Assembly: GCF_026230105.1 (NCBI RefSeq) | Contig: NC_079477.1 | Span: 1,679,001-1,743,000 of the forward strand | Source of the DNA: Diorhabda sublineata | Lineage: Eukaryota > Arthropoda > Insecta > Coleoptera > Chrysomelidae | Reading direction: 5' to 3' | DNA: 64,000 bases | In this document: one piece after another, positions 35,701 to 50,700 of the stretch | Layout: every line of letters starts with the position of its first letter | Position numbering within the stretch: the first letter of the stretch is position 1 | Notes under the pieces: model-generated | Told to the model about the DNA's origin: nothing | What the model saw: only the letters and a program-made list of their open reading frames with translations | Database searches by the model: none | Position numbers and translations under genes: made by a program

Positions 35701-38700
35701 AAGTGCCTCAAACGAGAAATAATTCAAAAAAAGTATCTGGGGGACGAGAATTTTCAAAAAAAATAAACAGGATTCCAGGATAATATTATAAATTGTGTAT
35801 AAAGCAAGTATTTTTTGAAAAAAAGTGCCTCAAACGAGAAATAATTCAAAAAAAGTATCTGGAGGACGAGAATTTTCAAAAAGAATAAACAGGATTCCAG
35901 GATAATATTATAAATTGTGTATAAAGCAAGTATTTTTTGAAAAAAAGTGCCTCAAACGAGAAATAATTCAAAAAAAGTATCTGGGGGACGAGAATTTTCA
36001 AAAAAAATAAACAGGATTCCAGGATAATATTATAAATTGTGTATAAAGCAAGTATTTTTTGAAAAAAAGTGCCTCAAACGAGAAATAATTCAAAAAAAGT
36101 ATCTGGAGGACGAGAATTTTCAAAAAGAATAAACAGGATTCCAGGATAATATTATAAATTGTGTATAAAGCAAGTATTTTTTGAAAAAAAGTGCCTCAAA
36201 CGAGAAATAATTCAAAAAAAGTATCTGGGGGACGAGAATTTTCCAAAAAAATAAACAGGATTCCAGGATAATATTATAAATTGTGTATAAAGCAAGTATT
36301 TTTTGAAAAAAAGTGCCTCAAACGAGAAATAATTCAAAAAAAGTATCTGGGGGACGAGAATTTTCAAAAAGAATAAACAGGATTCCAGGATAATATTATA
36401 AATTGTGTATAAAGCAAGTATTTTTTGAAAAAAAGTGCCTCAAACGAGAAATAATTCAAAAAAAGTATCTGGGGGACGAGAATTTTCCAAAAAAATAAAC
36501 AGGATTCCAGGATAATATTATAAATTGTGTATAAAGCAAGTATTTTTTGAAAAAAAGTGCCTCAAACGAGAAATAATTCAAAAAAAGTATCTGGGGGACG
36601 AGAATTTTCCAAAAAAATAAACAGGATTCCAGGATAATATTATAAATTGTGTATAAAGCAAGTATTTTTTGAAAAAAAGTGCCTCAAACGAGAAATAATT
36701 CAAAAAAAGTATCTGGAGGACGAGAATTTTCAAAAAAAATAAACAGGATTCCAGGATAATATTATAAATTGTGTATAAAGCAAGTATTTTTTGAAAAAAA
36801 GTGTCTCAAACGAGAAATAATTCAAAAAAAGTATCTGGGGGACGAGAATTTTCCAAAAAAATAAACAGGATTCCAGGATAATATTATAAATTGTGTATAA
36901 AGCAAGTATTTTTTGAAAAAAAGTGCCTCAAACGAGAAATAATTCAAAAAAAGTATCTGGAGGACGAGAATTTTCCAAAAAAATAAACAGGATTCCAGGA
37001 TAATATTATAAATTGTGTATAAAGCAAGTATTTTTTGAAAAAAAGTGCCTCAAACGAGAAATAATTCAAAAAAAGTATCTGGGGGACGAGAATTTTCCAA
37101 AAAAATAAACAGGATTCCAGGATAATATTATAAATTGTGTATAAAGCAAGTATTTTTTGAAAAAAAGTGCCTCAAACGAGAAATAATTCAAAAAAAGTAT
37201 CTGGAGGACGAGAATTTTCAAAAAAAATAAACAGGATTCCAGGATAATATTATAAATTGTGTATGAAGCAAGTATTTTTTGAAAAAAAGTGCCTCAAACG
37301 AGAAATAATTCAAAAAAAGTATCTGGAGGACGAGAATTTTCAAAAAAAAATAAACAGGATTCCAGGATAATATTATAAATTGTGTATAAAGCAAGTATTT
37401 TTTGAAAAAAAGTGCCTCAAACGAGAAATAATTCAAAAAAAGTATCTGGGGGACGAGAATTTTCAAAAAAAATAAACAGGATTCCAGGATAATATTATAA
37501 ATTGTGTATAAAGCAAGTATTTTTTGAAAAAAAGTGCCTCAAACGAGAAATAATTCAAAAAAAGTATCTGGAGGACGAGAATTTTCCAAAAAAATAAACA
37601 GGATTCCAGGATAATATTATAAATTGTGTATAAAGCAAGTATTTTTTGAAAAAAAGTGCCTCAAACGAGAAATAATTCAAAAAAAGTATCTGGAGGACGA
37701 GAATTTTCAAAAAAAAATAAACAGGATTCCAGGATAATATTATAAATTGTGTATAAAGCAAGTATTTTTTGAAAAAAAGTGCCTCAAACGAGAAATAATT
37801 CAAAAAAAGTATCTGGAGGACGAGAATTTTCAAAAAAAATAAACAGGATTCCAGGATAATATTATAAATTGTGTATGAAGCAAGTATTTTTTGAAAAAAA
37901 GTGCCTCAAACGAGAAATAATTCAAAAAAAGTATCTGGAGGACGAGAATTTTCAAAAAAAAATAAACAGGATTCCAGGATAATATTATAAATTGTGTATA
38001 AAGCAAGTATTTTTTGAAAAAAAGTGCCTCAAACGAGAAATAATTCAAAAAAAGTATCTGGGGGACGAGAATTTTCAAAAAAAATAAACAGGATTCCAGG
38101 ATAATATTATAAATTGTGTATAAAGCAAGTATTTTTTGAAAAAAAGTGCCTCAAACGAGAAATAATTCAAAAAAAGTATCTGGAGGACGAGAATTTTCCA
38201 AAAAAATAAACAGGATTCCAGGATAATATTATAAATTGTGTATAAAGCAAGTATTTTTTGAAAAAAAGTGCCTCAAACGAGAAATAATTCAAAAAAAGTA
38301 TCTGGGGGACGAGAATTTTCAAAAAAAATAAACAGGATTCCAGGATAATATTATAAATTGTGTATAAAGCAAGTATTTTTTGAAAAAAAGTGCCTCAAAC
38401 GAGAAATAATTCAAAAAAAGTATCTGGGGGACGAGAATTTTCCAAAAAAATAAACAGGATTCCAGGATAATATTATAAATTGTGTATAAAGCAAGTATTT
38501 TTTGAAAAAAAGTGCCTCAAACGAGAAATAATTCAAAAAAAGTATCTGGGGGACGAGAATTTTCAAAAAAAATAAACAGGATTCCAGGATAATATTATAA
38601 ATTGTGTATAAAGCAAGTATTTTATGAAAAAAAGTGCCTCAAACGAGGATAATATTATAAATTGTGTATAAAGCAAGTATTTTTTGAAAAAAAGTGCCTC

Positions 38701-41700
38701 AAACGAGAAATAATTCAAAAAAAGTATCTGGGGGACGAGAATTTTCAAAAAAAATAAACAGGATTCCAGGATAATATTATAAATTGTGTATAAAGCAAGT
38801 ATTTTTTGAAAAAAAGTGCCCCAAAAGAGAAAAAATCAGAAAAATTAACTGAATAATCAGAAATTTTTTAAAAAAGTGTCAAGATACCAGAACAATAATA
38901 GACAGTGTATATAATGTAAGTATCTGGAGGAATGGACTATAAAAAGGAAGAAACAAACCAAAAAGAAAGTGCACAAAAGAAAATTTAAAATACATATATT
39001 GAAAGGAGTAAAACAAAAAGAAGAAATAAAGAAAATAAACTAATCAAATATATGCTGAATGGATCCAAAGTTAATTATATATAAAAAGGAACGAAGAAAA
39101 TACAGGCACAAGGGAACGAAAGAGAAGGAAATAAAGAGAAATAAATTATAACTCTCCCCAATTAATAATAGTAAGAAAAGTTAGAAAGCAAATGAGGCAT
39201 TGAAATGAGAAATAGGCTATAAGAGAAAAAAAGAAAAGTAGACAATAGCCGGAGAAGGAGATCGAACATCCAGGTACGGAAAGAAATAGAACAAAAAGAA
39301 AAAATATCCAACCGAATAGATTCAAAGTCATTTATAAATGAAAAAGAAGGAAGAAATTATATAGAACAGAGGGAATGGAGAATACCAAAGTAGGTGAAAT
39401 GTGGAAAAGACGAACAAAACAAATAAATAATAACTCTCCCCAATTAATAATACTAAGAAAGGTTCGAAAACAATGGAGGTACCGAAATAAGAAACAGGAT
39501 ATAAAAAGGAAGAAGAAAACCAAATAAAAACGGGACAGCAGCTGGAGAAGGACATTGAACATCCAGATGTAGAACAATAAAAAGTTAAAAGGAAAAAATA
39601 TCTGACCAACTAGATTCAAAGTCATTTATATATCAAAAGAAAAGGAGAAAATACAGACGAGAGGAAATGGAAAATACTAAGACGTAAGTAGGGAATGAAA
39701 GGAAATAGATGAGAGACGAGGAGGCATCGAAATAAGGAATAGGCTATAAGAGTAAAAAAGAAAGTAGAAATTAGAGAAGAGAAGAAGATCGAAAGTCATT
39801 TAAAGATCAAAAGAGTGAAAAGTGAAAGTACCGAAATGAGGAAAAGGCAATAAGAGAAAAAAAAAACCAAGTAGGCAGTAGCTGGAGAAGGAAATATTGA
39901 ACATGTAGAAATGGAAAAGAATAGAACAAAAAATGATCAATTATTTGATATAAAACGACGACTACCTATTACAGATTTATCATTACATGTTCCGTTAACA
40001 TCTTCCTTAACATCGGATATCGTTTCGGCTTCATTGGCTTTCGAATGTCCATTCACTTTAACCACATTTATCAATTTCGGTACGGTGATACTCTTCTGTA
40101 TAGTCGTAATTTCTAATTGTTGTCCCCTTCTGGGACTTATCATCGGTAGTTGCGCCCTAAATTCGGGTCGAAGATGCCTTAGGACCGGAAGAGTTGGACT
40201 ACTGGTACTCTGTTTCATACCGTATTCTACATCATCGTCTTCTTCGAGAAGGTTGTCGTTCATTGATTTAGAATGTTTATCGCCGACTAAAAAACCAAAA
40301 TTTGAATAAAAAACAAGAAAAATAAATCGGTTTTTGTTGATATAAATTTACCGGGGGCGTGCGTTTTGCTGTCGGATTCGTTTAAGCGGCTTTTCTGAGG
40401 TTTGGTTATGAAGAAACCTTGCGCCAGAGCGCCCGGTCCGTAGAGGCGTTCCACTCTTTGTTGTATGAACGATTTCGTTTCACTTCCGTTGGAATATTCT
40501 TGTTTCATACTGGTTTCCGATACGCATTTCCTCTGTCCGCCCGTATCCGTCATGCTGGTGCTTTCGAAGCTGACGCACTTATTTTGGATGGTCTGATGAC
40601 CGTTTTCCAAGCAACTGTCGGTCGTGTCTTTCGATTGGGTTATACTACTGAATATTCCGGAAGAATACGACTGTTTGCTCATATACGTGGAAGTTTTCAG
40701 GGAGCTACAACATAAATATCGATAATTTATCGCAACGAACGTGGCGGTTAACGGATAAATCGATTATGAAAATTGTTGACTCTACCTGTAGAATTCGTTG
40801 CGGTGTTGTGTTAAGGCGTTCTCCATTTTGAGTGTAGGTAGTGGAACTATATTCGGAGGAGATAGAAGATTGTTTTGTATAGAAAAAGTTGAAACTTTTT
40901 GAACAGATTGGTGATCGGTATCTATCCGGTGTGGAGAAACATCTCGCGATCTGAAAATTGATAACGAAAAGTAAAACGAAACTAAACAAATCATTTAAAT
41001 TTAAAACATATCAGTATGTAAATTTGGAATGAATTCGGTAGTTCAAATGTACCGTTACGAACTCGTCCGCAACATGGACCGCGAAGCCGGCGATTTCGAG
41101 ACCTTTTTACTTTCTAAAACCGAAATATCGAGAAATTATTTTTGTATAAATAATTGCTTGTTTATCGGCGAGAAAGTCGGTGAATAACCGAGTGAACCGT
41201 AACGAAATAGAAAAGTAACCGAATTTAAATAAATTAGTGGATAATTATTATAAATAGTGGGTCTTATACACTTCTTCCTGCCAAGCTCTCAAGTTTCTAG
41301 TCTTTCCAAATAAAACTTGCCTCGAATTAGCTATAATTTCCTTGTGTGATGAAAATCAATCGCTGGAAGTGAAATTTTGAGGTTACGAATCAGTAAATAA
41401 GTCGCTATGGGGTGAGCTCTTACGAATATGGTTGGTAGTCAACCAATTCATGAATTGTAATCATGGCAATCACCGATGTGTAACAAAGTGAGTTGTCCTG
41501 ATGGAAAAGCATTTTCTATTTCTTTAAATGCAGTTTCTATCCATAAATATCACAAAAAACAGTCAATGTCACTTTTCCGACCGATGAAACTGTTTTAGAC
41601 CTTTTTGAAGGAAATTCGCCCATTGTAATCCATTTTTCTGACTGTGTTTCCGATCAAGGACTGTAGTTTTGGGAAATCCGATACATTTCAGTCGCTTTCT

Positions 41701-44700
41701 ATCCATAATCATCACTAAAAACGGTCACCATCACTTTTCCGACCGATGAAACTGTTTAGACCTTTTTGAAGGAAATTCGCGCATAGTAATCTACTTTTCT
41801 GACTGTTTTTCCGATCAAGGAGTGTAATTTTGGAAAATCCGATACATTTCAGTCGCTTTCTATCCGTAATCATCACTAAAAACGGTCAATATCACTTTTC
41901 CGACCGATGAAACTGTTTAGACCTTTTTGAAGGAAATTCGCCCATTGTAATCCATTTTTCTGACTGTGTTTCCGATCAAGGACTGTAGTTTTGGGAAATC
42001 CGATACATTTCATTCGCTTTCTATCCATAATCATCACTAAAAACGGTCAATATCACTTTTCCGACCGATGAAACTGTTTTAGACCTTTTTGAAGGAAATT
42101 CGCCCATTGTAATCCACTTTTCTGACTATTTTTCCGATCAAGGAGTGTAATTTTGGAAAATCCGATACATTTCAGTCGCTTTCTATCCATAATCATCACT
42201 AAAAACGGTCAATATCACTTTTCCGACCGATGAAACTGTTTTAGACCTTTTTGAAGGAAATTCGCCCATTGTAATTCACTTTTCTGACTATTTTTCCGAT
42301 CAAGGACTGTAGTTTTGGGAAATCCGATACATTTCATTCGCTTTCTATCCATAATCATCACTAAAAACGGTCAATATCACTTTTCCGACCGATGAAACTG
42401 TTTAGACCTTTTTGAAGGAAATTCGCGCATTGTAATCTACTTTTCTGACTGTTTTTCCGATCAAGGAGTGTAATTTTGGAAAATCCGATACATTTCAGTC
42501 GCTTTCTATCCATAATCATCACTAAAAACGGTCACCATCACTTTTCCGACCGATGAAACTGTTTAGACCTTTTTGAAGGAAATTCGCGCATTGTAATCCA
42601 TTTTTCTGACTGTTTTTCCGATCAAGGAGTGTAATTTTGGAAAATCCGATACATTTCAGTCGCTTTCTATCCATAATCATCACTAAAAACGGTCACCATC
42701 ACTTTTCCGACCGATGAAACTGTTTAGACCTTTTTGAAGGAAATTCGCGCATTGTAATCCATTTTTCTGACTGTTTTTCCGATCAAGGAGTGTAATTTTG
42801 GAAAATCCGATACATTTCAGTCGCTTTCTATCCATAATCATCACTAAAAACGGTCACCATCACTTTTCCGACCGATGAAACTGTTTAGACCTTTTTGAAG
42901 GAAATTCGCGCATTGTAATCCATTTTTCTGACTGTTTTTCCGATCAAGGAGTGTAATTTTGGAAAATCCGATACATTTCAGTCGCTTTCTATCCATAATC
43001 ATCACTAAAAACGGTCACCATCACTTTTCCGACCGATGAAACTGTTTAGACCTTTTTGAAGGAAATTCGCGCATTGTAATCCATTTTTCTGACTGTTTTT
43101 CCGATCAAGGAGTGTAATTTTGGAAAATCCGATACATTTCAGTCGCTTTCTATCCATAATCATCACTAAAAACGGTCACCATCACTTTTCCGACCGATGA
43201 AACTGTTTAGACCTTTTTGAAGGAAATTCGCGCATTGTAATCTACTTTTCTGACTGTTTTTCCGATCAAGGAGTGTAATTTTGGAAAATCCGATACATTT
43301 CAGTCGCTTTCTATCCATAATCATCACTAAAAACGGTCACCATCACTTTTCCGACCGATGAAACTGTTTAGACCTTTTTGAAGGAAATTCGCGCATTGTA
43401 ATCCATTTTTCTGACTGTTTTTCCGATCAAGGAGTGTAATTTTGGAAAATCCGATACATTTCAGTCGCTTTCTATCCATAATCATCACTAAAAACGGTCA
43501 CCATCACTTTTCCGACCGATGAAACTGTTTAGACCTTTTTGAAGGAAATTCGCGCATTGTAATCCATTTTTCTGACTGTTTTTCCGATCAAGGAGTGTAA
43601 TTTTGGAAAATCCGATACATTTCAGTCGCTTTCTATCCATAATCATCACTAAAAACGGTCACCATCACTTTTCCGACCGATGAAACTGTTTAGACCTTTT
43701 TGAAGGAAATTCGCGCATTGTAATCCATTTTTCTGACTGTTTTTCCGATCAAGGAGTGTAATTTTGGAAAATCCGATACATTTCAGTCGCTTTCTATCCA
43801 TAATCATCACTAAAAACGGTCACCATCACTTTTCCGACCGATGAAACTGTTTAGACCTTTTTGAAGGAAATTCGCGCATTGTAATCCATTTTTCTGACTG
43901 TTTTTCCGATCAAGGAGTGTAATTTTGGAAAATCCGATACATTTCAGTCGCTTTCTATCCATAATCATCACTAAAAACGGTCACCATCACTTTTCCGACC
44001 GATGAAACTGTTTAGACCTTTTTGAAGGAAATTCGCGCATTGTAATCCATTTTTCTGACTGTTTTTCCGATCAAGGAGTGTAATTTTGGAAAATCCGATA
44101 CATTTCAGTCGCTTTCTATCCATAATCATCACTAAAAACGGTCACCATCACTTTTCCGACCGATGAAACTGTTTAGACCTTTTTGAAGGAAATTCGCGCA
44201 TTGTAATCTACTTTTCTGACTGTTTTTCCGATCAAGGAGTGTAATTTTGGAAAATCCGATACATTTCAGTCGCTTTCTATCCATAATCATCACTAAAAAC
44301 GGTCACCATCACTTTTCCGACCGATGAAACTGTTTAGACCTTTTTGAAGGAAATTCGCGCATTGTAATCCATTTTTCTGACTGTTTTTCCGATCAAGGAG
44401 TGTAATTTTGGAAAATCCGATACATTTCAGTCGCTTTCTATCCATAATCATCACTAAAAACGGTCACCATCACTTTTCCGACCGATGAAACTGTTTAGAC
44501 CTTTTTGAAGGAAATTCGCGCATTGTAATCCATTTTTCTGACTGTTTTTCCGATCAAGGAGTGTAATTTTGGAAAATCCGATACATTTCAGTCGCTTTCT
44601 ATCCATAATCATCACTAAAAACGGTCACCATCACTTTTCCGACCGATGAAACTGTTTAGACCTTTTTGAAGGAAATTCGCGCATTGTAATCCATTTTTCT

Positions 44701-47700
44701 GACTGTTTTTCCGATCAAGGAGTGTAATTTTGGAAAATCCGATACATTTCAGTCGCTTTCTATCCATAATCATCACTAAAAACGGTCACCATCACTTTTC
44801 CGACCGATGAAACTGTTTAGACCTTTTTGAAGGAAATTCGCGCATTGTAATCCATTTTTCTGACTGTTTTTCCGATCAAGGAGTGTAATTTTGGAAAATC
44901 CGATACATTTCAGTCGCTTTCTATCCATAATCATCACTAAAAACGGTCACCATCACTTTTCCCACCGATGAAACCGTTTTAGGCCACCTATTCAAACGAG
45001 ATTCGGCCATGACAAACCATTAACGATTAATGACTGTAGTTTTGGATCCAGATTACATCTACAGTTGAAAATCCTAAACATTTTGCTGAAACCGCGTCAT
45101 TTTGGGTCTGGAAAATGTTGATTCGAATACTCAAACGGCAAACGCATCATTTTTTAATACGCCCATAGCCTGTTACACCATAAAAATTGGCAACGTCGTT
45201 AAACACATACTATAATCCGCGCACTTGGCAACATTGATTCAATTGACAGTTATAATATGTCGTCATTCTCATAACCTCTTTCAATCGAGTCCCAAAAAAC
45301 AGTTTTCGATTGTAGTGATTCAAGTTCGTTCCTGTGATTCCTTGAAGCGTTTACACCACGCTGCGCCGCATCCGCTTCGAACGACATCTCACGGCGAACT
45401 AAAGTGAGCCAAAATTGGCACCGAAAAACGCGTCGAAATCATTTTCACGGCGGTTCTTGGTTGCCCACCCGGACAGCGACACGACTCCGGAGGATAATGA
45501 TGAAATTGGACGAGGCGAAAGTGAAGTTTATCTCTACACTTAATCCGTCAACCTCAATCAAATTCGCGTTATTCGCAACAAAAAACAATCGCCATTTTGA
45601 ACACACTTCGAAAACGCGCGTCGAAAAGTGTAGTCTCGGTGTAGTGTTAGTGTAAACAGTACGTTCAGTATGATATACACATTTGACAGTTTGTTAAATT
45701 TAAATGTCATTTACCTTGAAGCTAAACGTAAGGGATCGTAATGCGTTGTGGTGGAATAACCGTTGACGGTACAAGCTAGACTCAAATAAGAAGGTAGATG
45801 TGGTTCCGGAGATGGTGTTACTACGCTTGCGCTGCGTAACGTATCGGCCGAAGAGGCTTCAGACCAATCTGCAACAAAAAATACGGAACCTAACCAAATT
45901 ATTAAGCGAATATTGAAAATGCTTTCAACAAAATCTAATCATTCCAGTTAATAAAATACGATGGGTACTAAACCGGAAATTTCCACCGGATCGTATTCGT
46001 TCGGAAGCGCAGGGTGACCGTCGAAACTTAGTTCAACTCAATTTAATCGTTTCGCAAATCGGTTTTTGATTAGCCACGTCAACGTATCCAGGAAACGACA
46101 ACCAGGAAAATACACCAAAGGATCTATCGTGTCCCCCTTTCTTGACGGGGAACCCACTGTTTACAGCTGATACATTGATCCCACTCCTTTTAGTTATTGC
46201 CCAAGATATTCGTCTTCTATTCCATACCGTCCCAGGTGTAGTGCTCTGGAGAGAATGTGGATAGAATGTGTTTGTTGAGGCGACAGATACAAACTCCTTT
46301 TAGTACTTTAAACATCCAGCAGATCTACTCTGGTTATAGTTTCCCAGAAGAGTCTTTGCACGTCTCAGCCCCAGTAGGTTATCCCAATCATTGGTTTTTC
46401 TCCAATCTACCTTCTTTTCCAGTGCTTTTTCCACTGCTCTGTAGCTGATACCACCACCGAAGGGTTCGGCTCTCAAATGAGTTGGGATATTGGAGCTTGG
46501 AGCTCTACTGGCTGCTCGACCATCGACCAGAATGGTGATCCGTTTGCGTTTGAACACATTTTCATTGCTAAACTTTGCAATGTTCCGAGGCATGTCCCAC
46601 GGTTGGTTATTATTTGGGAACGGCTTTTCTTTGTTGATTCCAAATGATGTTTCCTCTGCCACGTTTTCCGGTTCTATATGGAGAGGTGGAAGATTCAGAA
46701 TCCCTTCTAGTGCAGCTGTTGGACAAGATTTCATGGTCCCGGTTGTACATAAAGAAGCCAGTCTTTGAGAGATTGTTCCTAGTGGTATTCCGACTAGTTC
46801 TAGTACCCCATATGTGATGATCAGTCTCAGAAGGATCTTTGGGTTCGGGAAAGTGTTTAGCGGTTAGTTACCTAATCGAAATTTCTTTTTCGAGGTAATT
46901 TGAATAATTTAAAGGATTGGTATGTTAAAATATTATATATATACCTCGTCATCTTGATTCCATCTAGTGGCGGAACGTCGAAATTTACTCCGAACATAAC
47001 CTCGAACGTCCTGGTACTAATCGGAATTTTTAAATGATACAACTGGGTTCGAGAACGTTCGATAATGTGATTTTCAACAAAACTAACGTTATGTTCATTT
47101 CGAACAATCTCCAATAAGATTTTTTAGGCGTTATTCGACCTTCGGATGCGCCTACTCGCATATATATATATTAATGGGTTCAAATTATCCAAAACGGATA
47201 ATCTAGTTATGCTAAATAACGTTTGCGTAATGTGGAATTAATTTAACCACTCGCATTTAGAAAATACAAGGGGAAAAAACGTTCGTTGTGCGATTATACT
47301 GAATATTTTAACGTTAATAATAAATAAAACTACGAAAAAATTGATATTTCCGCGTCCGAACGTTGTACGTTACATTCTTCGAACCTGGCTTCGGTATTTC
47401 TTGCCGTTGACGCAGAAAAAACTCCCATGGGGGTAAGATCCGGGTACCTTGGGGGAAATAACGAAGCAGCACCATGGCGCCATCTAACTGGCAAATTCTG
47501 GAAACACCGGACTGACTCGTGTTCAGCGCGCCGTCCACTTCTCGCTGACTCTGGTCTCGTCGCAACAAGATGGCCGCTTTACCACTCGGTGCGTCCGTTT
47601 ACAAGTGCAGTCACCAAGGGGTGTCGCCCTTGGACCTAAATTTATAGTTTACCAAACTTAGGATAAAATAAAGTGCACAGTCTAAAAAGCACATGCAAAG

Positions 47701-50700
47701 GGAAAAAATAGCGAAACTGTACATTCAAATTGATCGAGAGTTGTTAAGATAAAAACAGAAAACGGTGCATTACCAACCAAGAAAAAAAAAAGCCACACAA
47801 AAACTGACTGGATAAACTCTCTCAAACCTGAAAGATCGACCGATGCTTCCGCGTCCAGAGAACAAGTTCCAATAGAATCGATCGACTTTTCCATTACGTC
47901 ATTCGGCGTCGGCGCAGACGTTAGATTAACAGCTGCGCATCTGGATACGGGGGACGCTTTTGGCGTCTCCGTGTCTTCGACGGTTTGGCTGTTAAACGAC
48001 GACCGACGATACGAATTTTCGGTACATGCTTCGGCCGGAACAGATACCTGTGAACGGATGATGTCCGCGCGGTGTACGTCGATACTCGGTACCTTCGATC
48101 ATAAAGTAAATAAATTTTACACCGTAAACCATCTAAATAACATTTAAATTTATCAATTCTAAAAATTCCACAGTGGAAACTCCTCATCCATTTAGCACGG
48201 AAACATTCGACATACCCCTGGTACAATTTAAATAAGTTGGAGAACGAAATTTGATGGTTTTTTGTAACAATTTTGAAAAAAATTCTAATATACACTGGCG
48301 AGCAAAAAATTTAGGTCACTTCAGAAATCGCGAATAATTTTAAAGTCATAATTGATAAAGATTAGTGACAGCTGTCATTCCGCGTACTTCAGTGACAGCT
48401 GTCATTCCGCGTACTTCAGTGACAGCTGTCATTCCTCGTACTTCCCTTGCCTGTTTTCCAATTTACTGTTGATTCTTTGTGTAAAACCTAACGATTGCAA
48501 AGTGTAGTAATTTGATTTAACGCTGTAATTTCTTTATTTTCTTCAGGCGCTGGTCGTTTAGAACAATTTCTTCCAATAATTTAACGTTAGACCAGTTTTT
48601 AATAATGAACATCGTTTGTGTTGATCTCAATCGAAAGCGAAATTCAATTAGAAACATTTTTCGAAAACGAATTTCAACAATTTCCGAATAGTTCGACAAC
48701 GTGGAAGACGTATCAGGAATTCTTAAAAACAGGCTCTGTTGCCGACGCGTCGCGTTCTAGATCTTTTTTTAGTCAAACTAAGCGCGAAATTCAAAATTTC
48801 AACAACAATTTCCGAGCTCGGCGCTACCAAATCGTTCGACAGCGTGGAAGACGTATCAGGAATTCTTAAAAACGGGCTCTGTTACCGACGCGTCGCGTTC
48901 TAGATCTTTTTTTAGTCAAACTAAGCGCGAAATTCAAAATTTCAACAACAATTTCCGAGCTCGGGGCTACCAAATCGTTCAATAGCGTGGAAGACGTATC
49001 AGGAATTCTTAAAAACGGGCTCTGTTACCGACGCGTCGCGTTCTAGATCTTTTTTTAGTCAAACCAAGCGCGAAATTCAAAATTTCAACAACAATTTCCG
49101 AGCTCGGCGCTACCAAATCGTTCGACAGCGTGGAAGACGTATCAGGAATTCTTAAAAACAGGCTCTGTTGCCGACGCGTCGCGTTCTAGATCTTTTTTTA
49201 GTCAAACTAAGCGCGAAATTCAAAATTTCAACAACAATTTCCGAGCTCGGCGCTACCAAATCGTTCGACAGCGTGGAAGACGTATCAGGAATTCTTAAAA
49301 ACGGGCTCTGTTACCGACGCGTCGCGTTCTAGATCTTTTTTTAGTCAAACCAAGCGCGAAATTCAAAATTTCAACAACAATTTCCGAGCTCGGCGCTACC
49401 AAATCGTTCGACAGCGTGGAAGACGTATCAGGAATTCTTAAAAACGGGCTCTGTTACCGACGCGTCGCGTTCTAGATCTTTTTTTAGTCAAACTAAGCGC
49501 GAAATTCGAAATTTCAACAACAATTTCCGAGCTCGGGGCTACCAAATCGTTCAATAGCGTGGAAGACGTATCAGGAATTCTTAAAAACGGGCTCTGTTAC
49601 CGACGCGTCGCGTTCTAGATCTTTTTTTAGTCAAACCAAGCGCGAAATTCAAAATTTCAACAACAATTTCCGAGCTCGGCGCTACCAAATCGTTCGACAG
49701 CGTGGAAGACGTATCAGGAATTCTTAAAAACAGGCTCTGTTGCCGACGCGTCGCGTTCTAGATCTTTTTTTAGTCAAACTAAGCGCGAAATTCAAAATTT
49801 CAACAACAATTTCCGAGCTCGGCGCTACCAAATCGTTCGACAGCGTGGAAGACGTATCAGGAATTCTTAAAAACGGGCTCTGTTACCGACGCGTCGCGTT
49901 CTAGATCTTTTTTTAGTCAAACCAAGCGCGAAATTCAAAATTTCAACAACAATTTCCGAGCTCGGCGCTACCAAATCGTTCGACAGCGTGGAAGACGTAT
50001 CAGGAATTCTTAAAAACGGGCTCTGTTACCGACGCGTCGCGTTCTAGATCTTTTTTTAGTCAAACCAGGCGCGAAATTCAAAATTTCAACAACAATTTCC
50101 GAGCTCGGCGCTACCAAATCGTTCGACAGCGTGGAAGACGTATCAGGAATTCTTAAAAACGGGCTCTGATACCGACGCGTCGCGTTCTAGATCTTTTTTT
50201 AGTCAAACCAAGCGCGAAATTCAAAATTTCAACAACAATTTCCGAGCTCGGCGCTACCAAATCGTTCGACAGCGTGGAAGACGTATCAGGAATTCTTAAA
50301 AACGGGCTCTGTTACCGACGCGTCGCGTTCTAGATCTTTTTTTAGTCAAACCAGGCGCGAAATTCAAAATTTCAACAACAATTTCCGAGCTCGGCGCTAC
50401 CAAATCGTTCGACAGCGTGGAAGACGTATCAGGAATTCTTAAAAACGGGCTCTGATACCGACGCGTCGCGTTCTAGATCTTTTTTTAGTCAAACCAAGCG
50501 CGAAATTCAAAATTTCAACAACAATTTCCGAGCTCGGCGCTACCAAATCGTTCGACAGCGTGGAAGACGTATCAGGAATTCTTAAAAACGGGCTCTGTTA
50601 CCGACGCGTCGCGTTCTAGATCTTTTTTTAGTCAAACCAAGCGAGAAATTCAAAATTTCAACAACGATTTCCGAGCTCAGCGCTACCAAATCGTTCGACA

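Noticed and set aside
34345..38835. Several minus-strand open frames of 60-92 codons (ILFLNYFSFEALFFKKYLL type)
   Set aside because: They are by-products of the 122-bp array. The unit is not a multiple of three, frames shift between units, and no start context or domain exists.
41036..41120. Possible extra vlc exon (good acceptor ttcggttttag; SKSPASRSMLRTSS frame)
   Set aside because: The incoming phase from E3 gives an immediate stop, E3 joins E4 in phase without it, and a similar stretch at 56105-56175 suggests a dispersed repeat.
45225..45655. Two overlapping plus-strand open frames
   Set aside because: They lie in vlc intron DNA antisense to the gene, with no domain and no matching splice sites.
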